From: Atrina japonica
Taxonomy: Eukaryota; Mollusca; Bivalvia; Pterioida; Pinnidae
Length of the DNA stretch: 64,000 nt
NCBI GenBank assembly: GCA_030159075.1
Contig: BROG01000815.1
Span: 152,501 to 216,500 of the forward strand
Direction: 5' to 3'
Part shown: in pieces, positions 35,940 through 47,934 of the stretch
Layout: every line of letters starts with the position of its first letter
Position numbering within the stretch: position 1 is the first letter of the stretch
Notes under the pieces: model-generated
Told to the model about the DNA's origin: nothing
The model's database searches: none
The model's input: the letters and a program-made list of their open reading frames with translations, nothing else
Position numbers and translations under genes: made by a program

Positions 35940-36734
35940 TAGTAGGATCTTGTTATGACAAAATTGGATGAGTCAAGATTACGGTTGTGTTAAAGTTGAA
36001 TGGCTGGTCCCGATTATTTTACTATATATTTATACTACTTTTATTTTGGATATTCTGAAGTTTTTATCTCGAAATTTTGGTTACTTTGAAGTATTTTTCT
36101 GGTCTGAAGTATCATAATATTATAGCACTGTCACTTGTTATCTTGAAGTTACCATTTGCGATTAAAGGTTTACATTTTGTATACAAAAAGCATTGTAATT
36201 ATTTACTTCTTTACCTGCAAAACACGAGCCGGCCTGGCTCAGTCGGTAGCGCGCTCGACTCTGGATCATGAGGTCGTGAGTTTGAGTCTCGCCGGCGACA
36301 GGTTGGTTTCCTGTCTTTCGGATGAGACAGTAAAACCTGGAGGTCCCGTGTCACAGTAGGTGTCGGCACGTTAAAGAACCCTCACTGCTCAATGGCTGTA
36401 AGTGCCGAGCATAGGCCAAAATTTGAAGCCCTTCACCGGCATTTGGTGACGTCTCCATATGAGTGAAATATTCTTGAGTTAAACAACAATAAACAAACAA
36501 ACAAACCTACAAAACACGGTACAGCCAACTCCCGTTAATGAGTCATGGTGAAAGGTAATTGATAATTGCATAAATTAAACTGTAGCCTCAATAGATCTAT
36601 TTGTTGTCCTATAAGAATAAAAAAAATTTGTGAATTGAAAATTTTGGATATCTCGAATTTTGGATATCTCGAATTTTGGATATCTCAAAGTAAATGGGAT
36701 ATCCCGAGAATTTCAAGATAATGAGATTCCACTG
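35940..36734. mobile_element. Pogo-like MITE 2 with inserted SINE
   Basis: Left AGTAGGATCTTGTTATGACA, right TTTCAAGATAATGAGATTCC then ACTG, with TA next to the right end. Interior has three tandem GAATTTTGGATATCTC-like words at 36640-36690. SINE-A lies at 36227-36504. Confidence 0.65.
36227..36504 (+). mobile_element. SINE-A, full length, with target-site duplication
   Basis: A box GGCTCAGTCGGTAGCGCG, B box GTGAGTTTGAGTCTCGC, body TTTCCTGTCTTTCGGATGAG and ACAGTAAAACCTGGAGGTCC, tail (CAAA)n. It is flanked by ACCTGCAAAACACG (36213-36226) and ACCTACAAAACACG (36505-36518). The duplication marks LINE-mediated insertion. Confidence 0.9.
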
Positions 36735-36739
36735 TATTT

Positions 36740-38250
36740 TCAAACAAATGTCTCAAATTAATGGAGATGGATTTTAGCTATACTTTTAGATTTATTATGC
36801 ATCATTCCAAGTTTTTAGGAGTTGATGGAACATGAATGCAGTTATGTTATGCTAAGTTGTTTATTTGGACCAAGTCAAAGCACTTTTTGCAGTATGGGGT
36901 TAATAACACATTATATTGATGCAAATTACACATGTATGTGCATTGCAGCGACATAAACTCAACTTCAAGATTGAAATTTCCAAATCACACTTTTATTTGT
37001 ATATTTTTGCTTTTTAAAATGACGAAAATATAGTAACAATTCGCTGAAAATATAGGTCTACAAGACTTGTTGAAATATATATGCTATTTAAGGTCAGTTC
37101 GGCGTCCTTTATGAATTTTAAGATATTATAAATTTGCTTTAGAATGTTTTTACCATTATACTCTTGTGATAGAATTGACATTAAAAGCAATAGACTGGAC
37201 TGTTAACAATTCTTGCTCACAATTAATATGCAAATGAGTTTCAGTCAAGTTTCCCTTACTGTGTATTGGTAAGATCTGTCTGTGAAGTTGGACATAGAAG
37301 TTGTGTTATTCCTCTTTCAGGTGATCTTAACTGATGAGAAACTCATGGCAGTCTTTGAAGTTGGGAAAATGTTTTACATGTACAGTGATCTTAACTGATG
37401 AGAAACTCGTGGCATTCTTTGAAGTTGGGAAAATGTTTTACATGTACACCTATTGCCCTAGAGAAAGAAAGTATAGCGTAAGGGTATAATACTGCCCTGT
37501 TGCATAGAAATTTAATATTGATGAAACAATGTTTATAAGCACAAGATTTTATGATCATATCGCTGATCAATGTAGTTTGTTGCATAATAAATAAGCCATC
37601 AGTACTCACGTTAGGCCAAATGTCTGACCCGATTTTTAGTTACTTTTTTTGTAAAACCTAATTTTACCGAATTAAAAAGTATTCAGTATACTTAGTGTAT
37701 TATACCTCATTTAAACTTACGATTGCCATCAACTCGTATCAGTACTTTCAGTACTTTGATTACATAGGGAACTAGTCCTGTAACCGGACCCCAAACTAGC
37801 CAAGAGAAATCCCTGTACAAGTATCAATTGGGGAAACTAAGAGCTTTTCTTGTGAAACTTCTCATAACTGAAAACAAACAGAATCATCCGTATGATAAAT
37901 AAAAGGTTGCTCCGCACTGCCAATGGGGCAATAGAACATTAAAGATTGCAGTCAATATCGTTTTTAGTTGCTCTGTCCATTTTTCAGTCTTTCTGAAAAA
38001 AATTCTTTCAATAAATAACAAGTTTTTTACCTCAGATTTGAACAAAATTTGGTAATTTGTTTGATTTTAATGGAATCACAGCAGGTTTTAATTATGGACA
38101 ACATTCTATAATATTTCCCAGAATTATGAAATTTCAGCTTTAGAATTGTTTTCAAACAATACATTTCTCTCTGTAATCTTTATTTGTTTAAAAATCACTA
38201 TTTTGTAAGACAAGTGCACATGAAACTTAATCTTTCCTACAAACAATGTA
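36740..38250. other. Non-coding DNA, no gene seen
   Basis: Only the 64-bp duplication at 37321-37448 stands out. Confidence 0.4.
37321..37448. repeat. 64-bp tandem duplication
   Basis: GTGATCTTAACTGATGAGAA to TTTTACATGTACA at 37321-37384, repeated at 37385-37448, with very few substitutions. Confidence 0.9.
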
Positions 38251-38254
38251 ATGT

Positions 38255-38455
38255 TAGTTCCGGTACACTGGAACTCGCCTTGATCATAGTAGACCACCCT
38301 ACTCCACCCGGTCACTCAAGACAGGTGGTCTCTCAAAAAAGGTTTTATTCAAAGGATTTATTGGCTAAGTGGTTTTCAGAATGTAGTCTCAAGAGACAGG
38401 TGGTCTTTCATGAGAGTGGTCTTTCAAGACCGGTTCCGGTCTATATGTACAGTGA
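38255..38455. mobile_element. GTGGTC-type MITE
   Basis: Left end GTACACTGGAACTCGCCTTG. Internal GGTGGTCTCTCAAAAAAGG and CAGGTGGTCTTTCATGAGAG. Right end GGTCTTTCAAGACCGGTTCC. Ends are inverted copies of each other. The superfamily is probably Tc1/mariner-like, from TACAGTGGAAC ends. It overlaps the start of the next element. Confidence 0.6.
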
Positions 38456-38640
38456 AACTTGTATATAAAGACACCCTTAGGGACACAACAAAACCAGTCT
38501 TTATAGGGAGGTGGTCTTTATATAGACTAGAAGTTGTTTTGTACACAAATGGTACTGTTGGGAACAGCTAAAAACAGTCTTTGTGACCAGGTGGTCTTTA
38601 TACACAGGTAGTCACTAAAGCAAGTTTTACTATATTGATA
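38449..38640. mobile_element. Second GTGGTC-type MITE, adjacent
   Basis: TACAGTGAAACTTGTATATA at the left and AAGCAAGTTTTACTATA at the right are inverted. Internally GGTGGTCTTTATATAGAC and GGTGGTCTTTATACACAG. Confidence 0.6.
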
Positions 38641-38769
38641 TTTATTAGTATTGAGAAGCAATACACCATAAACAAGTGAAATTGATCACTGTCTTGTGTC
38701 TGCTACTGGCTATTTCTATTTCATGCATGCAGAATATTCAGAATCGATATATAGAGATACTTACTCATA

Positions 38770-39050
38770 TGGTTGTTGTTTATTGTTGTTAAACGTCCCA
38801 CTCAAGAATCTTTCATTCATACGGAGATGTCACCAAATGCTGGTGAATAGCTTCAAATTTTGGCATATGCTTTGCACTCATGGCCATCAAGCAGTGGGGG
38901 TTCTTTAACGTCCTGACACCTACTTTGACACGGATCCTCGGTTTTTACTGTCTCATCCGAAGGACAGGGAAAGTCAGCCGCCTCCACTGAGGTTCCAATC
39001 CGTGACCCTCTGGTTGCGAATCGAGCACTCTACCACAGAGCTGCAACAGT
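38770..39050 (-). mobile_element. SINE-A, diverged, minus strand
   Basis: GAATAGCTTCAAATTTTGGC, GTGGGGGTTCTTTAACGTCC and TTACTGTCTCATCCGAAGGA. The tRNA head reads, on the minus strand, AGCTCTGTGGTAGAGTGCTC, a different tRNA-like head. Confidence 0.75.
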
Positions 39051-39065
39051 TCTCTACATATATGG

Positions 39066-39070
<5 letters not shown>

Positions 39071-39119
<49 letters not shown>
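39071..39119. repeat. (TA)n microsatellite
   Basis: About 24 TA units. Confidence 0.95.
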
Positions 39120-39125
<6 letters not shown>

Positions 39126-39396
39126 TCAAATATGAATGATCTTATTCTGAATGTTCTTGCTCTGAAGCAGCAGCTGAAAATAAAAATGCTATGTGCACTT
39201 GACATGCTAAGTTTTCAAGTTTTGTTTTGTTTTATCTTTGGTAATAATTGAGGCCTGAAAATGATAGAAAATTACTTTTAAAAACATAAAGGATTAGGTA
39301 AAATGGTCAAGCTTCATTATTGCATATGCTTATATATGTCTCTGAATATCAAATAAAAAAAATATTTGTTTTCATAACATTCAGTAATCTTGTTTT

Positions 39397-39805
39397 ATAG
39401 ACCATTTTTGAGTTGTCTCTTCCGTTCAGTTTTGTCAGAATAGTTTGTAAATGGATTGCATGACTTCAACTGAAAGTAGTGCAAGGTCCATTCCGGTTAC
39501 CGTGTGTCATATTTTCATTGATGACATTCAGTGATATCTTTGTTCAGTTCATCTCATTCTGTGAGGAATTAATTATAGATGAATTATCTCTCTTTTGCAT
39601 GGAAAGTGTCATCACTTTTCTATAGGCTGTTTTTTTTTTTTTAAGTCTGACGCCTATTACTTCATGATATTCATATTCCAGGACATGTATGTGATAAACT
39701 TCTTATCCGGATTATATTGATGCCTTAAGTTTTTCTTTGAAACTGCACACTATTGTGACAAACCGTGACATAGCACGATAACTTGAAAATGGTCTATTTC
39801 AAAAT
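39397..39805. mobile_element. Putative TIR element
   Basis: TATAGACCATTTTTGAGTTG at the left and CTTGAAAATGGTCTATTT at the right are inverted over about 20 bp. The interior is non-coding and AT-rich. Family unknown. Confidence 0.45.
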
Positions 39806-40139
39806 TAGAAATTTCAGATCACATTAAAGGGAGATAACTCTTACATCACTATTAAATGCAATGACAGAAGATCTGAAACTGTAAATAGTTTAGCATTAGA
39901 ATTCCTCAGAAGTTGGCAGGAAGCTTAACATACATGTATAATGGAAATAAAAATGGGAAAAAAACAAAGACAATATTCAGATGGTTTTTATTCTGAAATT
40001 TTTCTTGAAAAACTTCATGTTTAAAACATACATGTATTGTACATTTTCCCATTTTTATAAACTAAAGATATTTCAAGTAAATTTTTTTTTTTTTTTTTTT
40101 TGCTACACAAGGAACTGATTTTTTGTCTGTTGACATCTA

Positions 40140-40449
40140 AACCAAATACCAGTCTTTTAAAAAATATATCTAAAAACATGGATTGAAACGAACTTTTTTA
40201 ACCTTCAGCAAACTACAGGATACAGATGTTGGTAGGAAACTTTTACCTTGAGTACTTCAAGGTCGATATATATATGGTGATTTTCTGCTGTACCAAATAC
40301 CAGTCTTTTAAAAAATATATCTAAAAACGTGGATTGAAACGAACTTTTTTAACCTTCAGCAAACTACTGGATACAGATGTTGGTAGGAAACTTTTACCTT
40401 GAGTACCAACAAGGTTCAAGGTCGATATATATAGTGATTTTCTGCTGTA
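40140..40449. repeat. Recent tandem duplication, ~150 bp x 2
   Basis: ACCAAATACCAGTCTTTTAA ... GTGATTTTCTGCTG occurs at about 40140-40290 and again at 40294-40449. There are only a few differences (ACATGG/ACGTGG, CTACAGG/CTACTGG and a small indel). Confidence 0.9.
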
Positions 40450-41604
40450 GTAAAATCCATTTAACCTGGCGGGTGGAGTCTAGTGAACCCTTTCTTGACC
40501 TGGACGAGTTTAAATTTAGGTAATGAAGCGTAACAATAAAATTACAGTGACTAGAGTAATCGTTCCTACATGCCATAACTGAAAAGTGAGTGGAAACATC
40601 CATATGATAATTGAAAGGTTACTCTGCACCACCATCTTATGTGAATTGAAGTATACGTGTCATTTGTAGAATTTCTGTCCCATTGTGTTCTCATATATTT
40701 AATATAAGGCCTAAAAATTTCAGCAATGGCACCAAGTGCTACTAAACACATGCAGACGCTTGAACCAAATTGCCTCCAACACAGTAAAAGACTTTTGCTA
40801 CTGATTCTCAATCCTGGTTCCAAGACTAAAATTTTGGAAGCAAATTTGTTGCTTGCTACCATTAATTTCAAATCCTGAAATAGTTTTTCTCAGCCACAGT
40901 TAAAATACAGAAAAAAGATATAATTTTCTGTATCCATATTTTGTACTTTACAGACCTTGAAAATTAAAGTTGTTTAAGACAGTTTATAAGTATGGGAACT
41001 TTTTCTATATTGCTGACTTTAATCAGTTCTTTTTTATTCATATCAGAACTCTTGGCCAATTTCAAGGTAATCACACTAAAGGGAGAAAACTCCTGAAACA
41101 CTATTTTGTTTAACATCATATTCCGCTGTTATATTTTGCTCACTTAGATCACTGCATTAACGCCTGAATGCATACACAATCAGAATGTGTCAACTGGAAG
41201 ACATTTTCACTGTGCCAGATTGTGACATCATAGTGATTTACATCAGAATTTTGTGACGTTGCATTGACTACTTCTGGACTCACTTTTTTTCAAATTACTG
41301 GTAAATGAAAGTTGTGATTTATCATTACCCATTGGTAAAATTACAACTGTATACCTATTATTCATTTGCAGAAGTATACATTCAATATATTTTCTTTGGT
41401 TTTTTAACATTTATTTATTCTTGATAGCTTTCAAATTTGATACGGAAATCCAAACTGTGCAAAATCATATATTGAATGTCTCTGATTAATCACCTGATTC
41501 ACAGAGCAGCTGAAGGATTTCTACTGCATAGAGCCCATTGGAGAACTTTGACTGGAAGAGGGCGCTGTAATAATTCAAGTTACATAAGATTCAGATTATG
41601 TAGA

Positions 41605-41803
41605 TACACTGTCCTTCGGATGAGACAGTAAAAACCAAGTTCCCATGTCACAGTAGGTGTCAGCACATTAAAGGAATCTCATTGCTCACTGACCATAAGT
41701 GCTGTGCACAGATCAAAATTTGAAGCCCTTCATCGGCATTTGGTGATATCTCCATATGAGTGAGAGATTCTTGAGTGGGACATTAAACCACAATACAACC
41801 ACA
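41605..41803 (+). mobile_element. SINE-A, 5' truncated
   Basis: CTTCGGATGAGACAGTAAAA, AGGTGTCAGCACATTAAAGG and TTGAAGCCCTTCATCGGC, ending GGGACATTAAACCACAATAC. No tRNA head. Confidence 0.75.
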
Positions 41804-41845
41804 ACAATGTAGAAACACATCTTTAATTGATAATATTTCAATTTG

Positions 41846-41950
<105 letters not shown>

Positions 41951-42015
41951 TATATAGATAGATACATAGATATTAGAAATTGATTTGTTAATGATAACGT
42001 TAATAGGCAGTTGTT

Positions 42016-42858
42016 CAGGGTTGCCACCTGTAAAAAAAGAAAAGTTAGAGAATATTTTTTTGAAGGTCAGAGAAGTCTATTGAGGAATTTGAAAATTGGT
42101 CAGTGAAAAATGAAATTTTAGCAAACTCATAAAAGAACAAAATTACAAACCAATATATAAAATCAAATGTCTGTGGATGTCTTCAAGCAGTATTTATATG
42201 TTAAAAAAATTTCTGTTGCATGCTTGGATATGGTTGTTGTGCCCCCGCCACCTTGAATTTTGTTTTCAATTTCTGTCAAAACCCCACAATCCGACCATAC
42301 CACCTTTATGTGTTTCTTATTAAGATATTTGTTGACTCTTTCAACATTACAGACCATGATAATCAAGTAAAATAGAGAAAAAAGATTACCATATTTAGAC
42401 ACCTAGGGTTCAACAGGGTAAATAAAAAATTGCTATCTTTTAAAAGTTAATGCTAAACATTTCAATCGGACAACTGTTGGGGAAAAAGAGGCCTTTGAAA
42501 TACATTAGTATCCAGGCCTTTTTTCTGCCAAATGTTTGAAAATGCCATTGGCAATGCAATTGGGAATTTTTATGTAAATTTGTGTCAAATTGATAAGAGT
42601 TTTCAGATATGTAAATATGAATAAAATGGAATCTCTTTTTAAATATATTTCCCCTGGCATTTATTTATTTTTCACTATAGTGACAGTCTGCTCAACAAAT
42701 TTGGATTTCTTTCATCAAATTGGGAAAATGCATGTACACCTATTTTGCAATGGGAATGGGGCTGAATACTCTAGTGGGTATTATGGTATAGAAAAAGGCC
42801 TGGGCATTGGTCAGTAAAAATCATAAGGTTGTCAGGGATTTTGTTAGTGGCATCCCTG
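42016..42858. mobile_element. Putative 843-bp TIR element
   Basis: CAGGGTTGCCAC at the left and GTGGCATCCCTG at the right are inverted 12-mers with one mismatch. Inside are GAAGGTCAGAGAAGTC and GGTCAGTAAAAATC-like words. No open transposase. Confidence 0.35.
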
Positions 42859-42879
42859 TAATGTTGTCTTTGAATAATA

Positions 42880-43068
42880 AGCAGTACTGTGGAACCTGTG
42901 TTGAGTGACCACTGTCATAAGATACCACCTGTCTTGTAAGCTCACTGTGAAAACCACACCATTAAAAAATCCATCAAATGCACCAGTATGGGATCCAGCT
43001 CTCTTGTTAGAAAAAACTTTCAGTGGTAGAAGGAGTGGTCTGTCAAGACAGGTTTCACTGTACATGCA
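42880..43068. mobile_element. GTGGTC-type MITE
   Basis: Left GTACTGTGGAACCTGTGTTG, right TCAAGACAGGTTTCACTGTA: inverted ends of about 20 bp. Interior is non-coding. Confidence 0.65.
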
Positions 43069-43223
43069 TCCTACATTAAAACAATACAGACTGATTAATG
43101 AAATTGGAGTTTAATTTTCAAGGATTGCTTCGGGATTTTGGAGGGGGGGGTGGTTCTGAGGTTGGCGGAAAAAAATGTCTTGTGGTTAAGTCATGTTTAG
43201 AATACTGTATACCCTGACAATTT

Positions 43224-43268
43224 TCGCCCCCCCCTTTCCCCCCCCGGGGGGGGCCCCCCCCCCCCCTG
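43224..43268. repeat. C-run / G-run tract
   Basis: CCCCCC, CCCCCCCC, GGGGGGGG and CCCCCCCCCC in close order. It can form a perfect GC hairpin, so base calls here may be unreliable. Confidence 0.7.
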
Positions 43269-43919
43269 GTTATTTTTGCCCTTTTACAACAGAATACTTA
43301 TTCACCCCATCTTAAATTTGCCCTAATTCACCATAGTCTCATGTATGTTCATGCTTCAATTATTTAGCTTTCATTTTAAATTCTCCCCCACATCACAGGA
43401 AAAATGGTGAAAATTAATCAGCAGATTATATGATAGGTTATGGTTTATCTCAATTAAAATGTAAAAGACTTTCACATTTTTGTATACTTTTTAAAATTTT
43501 ATTTTCTACGTTTTTGCAAATTTTATAAACTATATTCCTGATACACTTCAATACATGTAACTGTCTTTTTGTTGTTCTGAGTAACATACCAACAACATGC
43601 CATTGCACACTTCTAGTAATGGTACGATAGTCAATTAATAACAGGGAATTGAATGTTCTACCATTTCCGATTCTAATCATCAATTACAAAATTCTATAAT
43701 TGATTAATTGCTCCAAATGGGTCTTCAATTGTATAGTATTGAATATGAAAAAGAATTTATAATCAAACATATTTATCATTGAATGCGAGTTGAATACTAA
43801 CTTTATGAAACAAATAAATGCCTTGTTTGTCTGATTTATAATGGCTGTCCTATACTGTGGTGATGTTTAGAAATGACAGAATTGACATTCAATTATGACT
43901 GCTGGGAAAGGCAAGTAGT

Positions 43920-44165
43920 CTAAATATGGTTATCAGGGATTTTCCTTGGCCATTTTTGGTCCAGTTACAGGACTCTTCCCAATGCAAAAATGGCTTGTAT
44001 TTTCCCCAAAATATGCAAAAAATCCCAATTTAGAATTTTGAAATAAAGAATAAAGTATTTTCAAACAAAAATCTCATAGTAAGTTTTTTTTTTTTATTTA
44101 TTTAAATTATACATTTTCCCATTTTTTTCGAACCCTGGATCCAGAATTTAGGAGGAAGGACAATC
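43920..44165. repeat. Dispersed AATCCC/TTTTCCC repeat
   Basis: GGATTTTCCTTGGCC, AAAAATCCCAATTTAGAATT and CGAACCCTGG. Similar wording recurs near 35875-35900 and 55430-55700. Family not recognised. Confidence 0.35.
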
Positions 44166-44457
44166 CCTGGTTATGGACAAATGTAAAAAATATTTTATAA
44201 AAAGAAACAGATTATAGAGTTGATTATCTTTTACTTTGCTACTTCTGATTAAAAATTGATAACCATTATGAATTGAAACTAATTGTCCATCTTTACACAT
44301 TTCTTTATTATTTATTTTATGCACACAAGGTTTCTGCTAGACCTCAGATCTGACCTGATTTTTTTTTTTTTTGAAGATCAAAGGTCTTGGCTGCACTTTG
44401 GCCTGATGATCATCTCTTTATGTGAAGGTTTATCAAGATGAATTTAAAAACCCATAT

Positions 44458-46235
44458 ACTCATCAACCCCTGAAAAAAAGACTTGTCTAAGATAACACTA
44501 CAGTCACCCGATAATAGACTGGTCTAAGATAACATTACAGTCACCCGATAATAGACTTGTCTAAGATAACACTACAGTCACCCGATAATAGACTGGTCTA
44601 ATATAACACTACAGTCACCCGATCATAGACTGGTCTAAGATAACATTACAGTCACCCGATAATAGACTGGTCTAAGATAACACTACAGTCACCCGATAAT
44701 AGACTGGTCTAAGATAACACTACAGTCACCCGATCATAGACTGGTCTAAGATAACATTACAGTGACCCGATAATAGACTGGTCTAAGATAACACTACAGT
44801 CACCCGATAATAGACTGGTCTAATATAACACTACAGTCACCCGATCATAGACTGGTCTAAGATAACACTACAGTCACCCGATAATTGACTGGTCTAAGAT
44901 AACACTACAGTCACCCGATAATAGACTGGTCTAAGATAACACTACAGTCACCCGATCATAGACTGGTCTAAGATAACACTACAGTCACCCGATAAGAGAC
45001 TGGTCTAAGATAACACTACAGTCACCCGATAATAGACTGGTCTAAGATAGACTACAGTCACCCGATCATAGACTGGTCTAAGATAACACTACAGTCACCC
45101 GATCATAGACTGGTCTAAGATAACACTACAGTCACCCGATAAGAGACAGGTCTAAGATAACACTACAGTCACCCAATAATTGACTGGTCTAAGATAACAC
45201 TACAGTCACCCGATAATAGACTGGTCTAAGATAACACTACAGTCACCCGATAATAGACTGGTCTAAGATAACACTACAGTCACCCGATAAGAGACTGGTC
45301 TAAGATAACACTACAGTCACCCGATAATTGACTGGTCTAAGATAACACTACAGTCACCCGATAATAGACTGGTCTAAGATAACACTACAGTCACCCGATC
45401 ATAGACTGGTCTAAGATAACACTACAGTCACCCGATCATAGACTGGTCTAAGATAACACTACAGTCACCCGATAAGAGACAGGTCTAAGATAACACTACA
45501 GTCACCCAATAATAGACTGGTCTAAGATAACACTACAGTCACCCGATCATAGACTGGTCTAAGATAACACTACAGTCACCCGATAATAGACTGGTCTAAG
45601 ATAACACTACAGTCACCCGATAAGAGACTGGTCTAAGATAACACTACAGTCACCCGATAATAGACTGGTCTAAGATAACACTACAGTCACCCGATAAGAG
45701 ACTGGTCTAAGATAACACTACAGTCAACCGATAAGAGACTGGTCTAAGATAACACTACAGTCACCCGATCAGAGACTGGTCTAAGATAACACTACAGTCA
45801 CCCGATCATAGACTGGTCTAAGATAACACTACAGTCACCCGATCATAGACTGGTCTAAGATAACACTACAGTCACCCGATCATAGACTGGTCTAAGATAA
45901 CACTACAGTCACCCGATCATAGACTGGTCTAAGATAACACTACAGTCACCCGATAAGAGACTGGTCTAAGATAACACTACAGTCACCCGATAAGAGACTG
46001 GTCTAAGATAACACTACAGTCACCCAGACTGGTCTAAGATAACACTACAGTCACCCGATAATAGACTGGTCTAAGATAACACTACAGTCACCCAATAATA
46101 GACTGGTCTAAGATAACATTACAGTCACCCAATAATAGACTGGTCTAAGATAACACTACAGTCACCCAATAAAAGACTGGTCTAAGATAATAGAAAAGAT
46201 CATACCAATAGATACCTAGGGGTGAAAGGGTTAAC
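44458..46235. mobile_element. Palindromic mini-element expanded by an internal satellite
   Basis: Left end ACTCATCAACCCCTGAAAA and right end CTAGGGGTGAAAGGGTTAAC match the inverted ends of 92-bp elements at 503-594, 49329-49420 and 57117-57208. Here nearly all the interior is a 37-bp satellite. Confidence 0.75.
44480..46188. repeat. 37-bp satellite, about 46 units
   Basis: Units of GACTGGTCTAAGATAACACT plus ACAGTCACCCGATAATA. Main variants at the join are GATAATA, GATCATA, GATAAGA, GATAATT and CAATAATA, in mixed order with repeated runs. One unit is short (CACCCAGACTGG near 46022). TAGAC/GTCTA in each unit is self-complementary, and each carries two GATA words. Confidence 0.95.
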
Positions 46236-46351
46236 TGTGCATGGTCCTGTGACTTGAAGACAAGATGGCTAATTTTTAAATTAAACTGGAAATGTTGCCA
46301 TGATGACTACTTGTCCTTTGACATTATTTTGTTGATATCTATTACAAAGAA

Positions 46352-46545
46352 CCAGTATTGAGAGATCGCCTCATCTGTCACTGACTTGTGGTGTCTGAAG
46401 ACAGGTGCTCTGTCAAGACAGGTGCTCTTTCATTAGAGGGTTTATCAGAAGGATTGTTTAACCAAGTGGCTTTTAGAATGTGGTTGCAAAAGACAGGTAG
46501 TCTTTCATGAGAGTCGTCTTTCAAGACAGGTTCCACTGTATTTTT
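46352..46545. mobile_element. GTGGTC-type MITE
   Basis: Interior TTTTAGAATGTGGTTGCAAA and GGTAGTCTTTCATGAGAGTC; right end TTTCAAGACAGGTTCCACTG then TA. The left end has diverged. Confidence 0.6.
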
Positions 46546-46814
46546 GCAATTTTTCCCATACAAATATAACCAGGACCCAATGTCACCAAATTTATTCAAT
46601 ACTCAAGTTCCACAGTTATTTTACTATTTTGACTATACATTTATTTGTAAAACTTCTGGATGTAATAGACCAGGAATAACAATCTCATTTTTTTTATCAT
46701 TCACATTTTAAAAATATCTGTTCAAATTTATTATTTTCTGTTAAAACTAGAAAAATATGTGTGTGAGAATGGGTATAGAGTAAATTTGGTGACTGTGAAT
46801 CTCTATCTTCTCTC

Positions 46815-47075
46815 CCCCTCTCTCTCTCTCTGAAAATTGTGAAGTGAGGATTTCTATTTATTTTCTATCTTCAACCTGAAGATGAACCTGAAACAAACTT
46901 AAAATTTCAATGTTTCACGCCTTTTTTCTTTCCTTTTCTTTCTCTGTCTTCCTTTTAAGGAAAAAAAAGAAAATTGTGGATTGAATATTCCTGTGTTAAT
47001 TTTCTGTCTTTCATTCAGAGATGTATCTAAAACAAACTTCAGTTTTCAAACACTTTTCACACCCGTTTTTCATAG
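46815..47075. repeat. Loose direct repeat, ~150-bp period
   Basis: GAAAATTGTGAAGTGAGGAT ... AACCTGAAACAAACTT is echoed by GAAAATTGTGGATTGAATAT ... ATCTAAAACAAACTTCAG. Confidence 0.35.
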
Positions 47076-47732
47076 TGCGTAAGTGTTTCAATACACGGGA
47101 ATGTGAAATGAGTCATGGAATTTCAGAATAAAAGCCAACAAGGCACATTGAAGTTTTAATTGTGTCGGAAAATTTCGTTAAATTCTTTCTTTTCAATAGG
47201 AAAAATCTTTTAACAAAAGAACCCATGTACATATGAATAAGACGGCATGAAAAGTTAAGTGACAAATAAAGTCGATCCTGAAGTACATTGTACATGTATT
47301 GACAGTTTATCTATTGTTAATTGCTGATCATTAATACGACATAAAAAAATTATCTATTTCTGTGCCATGCATGTAGATAATTACCTGTTAAAAATATACA
47401 GGTATGTAATATTTTGTTGTGTTTAATTACCTGAGATTTAAGTCTTTGTGTGTGTCATGTTAACACAACAGTTAAGCTGTATTTACATATTTAGATTAGC
47501 GTTTAGATAGGATTATATCTATCGACTGGCGATGTTCATGTGATTTCCTTTGGTATCGCCCGTCTAATATTACAGCCATACAGGTAATGTTTACTATTTT
47601 ATAGCGAGAACTTTTTGATGTATCTTGGGTCTGTTTTTATTTATCTCTGTCTATGTATATATCTTCAAATGATATCCTACAATCTGTACGATTTGTACCA
47701 CTGTATTATACCTATTTCACTTTCTTATCTAG

Positions 47733-47829
47733 ATATGCTGCAGCTGTTTGGCAAGATGAAAAAATTACTACGTACATTACAGTTGAGTCGAAACTGACAC
47801 AAGATTCAGTTGATGTTGTTAGTTCAAAG
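47733..47829 (+). other. Candidate 97-nt exon, gene unknown
   Basis: It is preceded by a strong acceptor (CACTTTCTTATCTAG ending 47732) and followed by a consensus donor (CAAAG/GTAAGC, GT at 47830). One frame is open throughout: one base, then 32 codons beginning YAAAVWQDEKITTYITVES and ending VDVVSSK. No family was recognised. It lies 5.1 kb upstream of the PDZ exon on the same strand, so it could be a 5' exon of that gene. However, joining the two puts the open frame out of phase with MDVEDS, and the frame that would fit contains a TGA. It is therefore either a 5'UTR exon (with a short upstream ORF from the ATG at 47735) or an exon of another transcript. An AG/GTAATG donor-like site lies at 47583-47588. 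Confidence 0.4.
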
Positions 47830-47934
47830 GTAAGCATTTGTTTCATTACAGGAATTTAGATCTTTAGGGGGAATAACTGATGCATAATAAATAGTTTTGC
47901 TATTCCTTCAGCCAAGTATTTTTCATTTGTATGT

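Larger units (their letters stand above)
43070..44457. other. Non-coding DNA with low-complexity tracts
   Basis: Contains the C/G tract and the AATCCC-type repeat. No gene seen. Confidence 0.4.

Noticed and set aside
36227..36300. tRNA gene at the head of SINE-A
   Set aside because: A and B boxes are present, but it is followed by the SINE body and flanked by target-site duplications.
44480..46188. CRISPR-like array
   Set aside because: The repeats are contiguous 37-bp units with no unique spacers, in a eukaryotic setting. It is a satellite.
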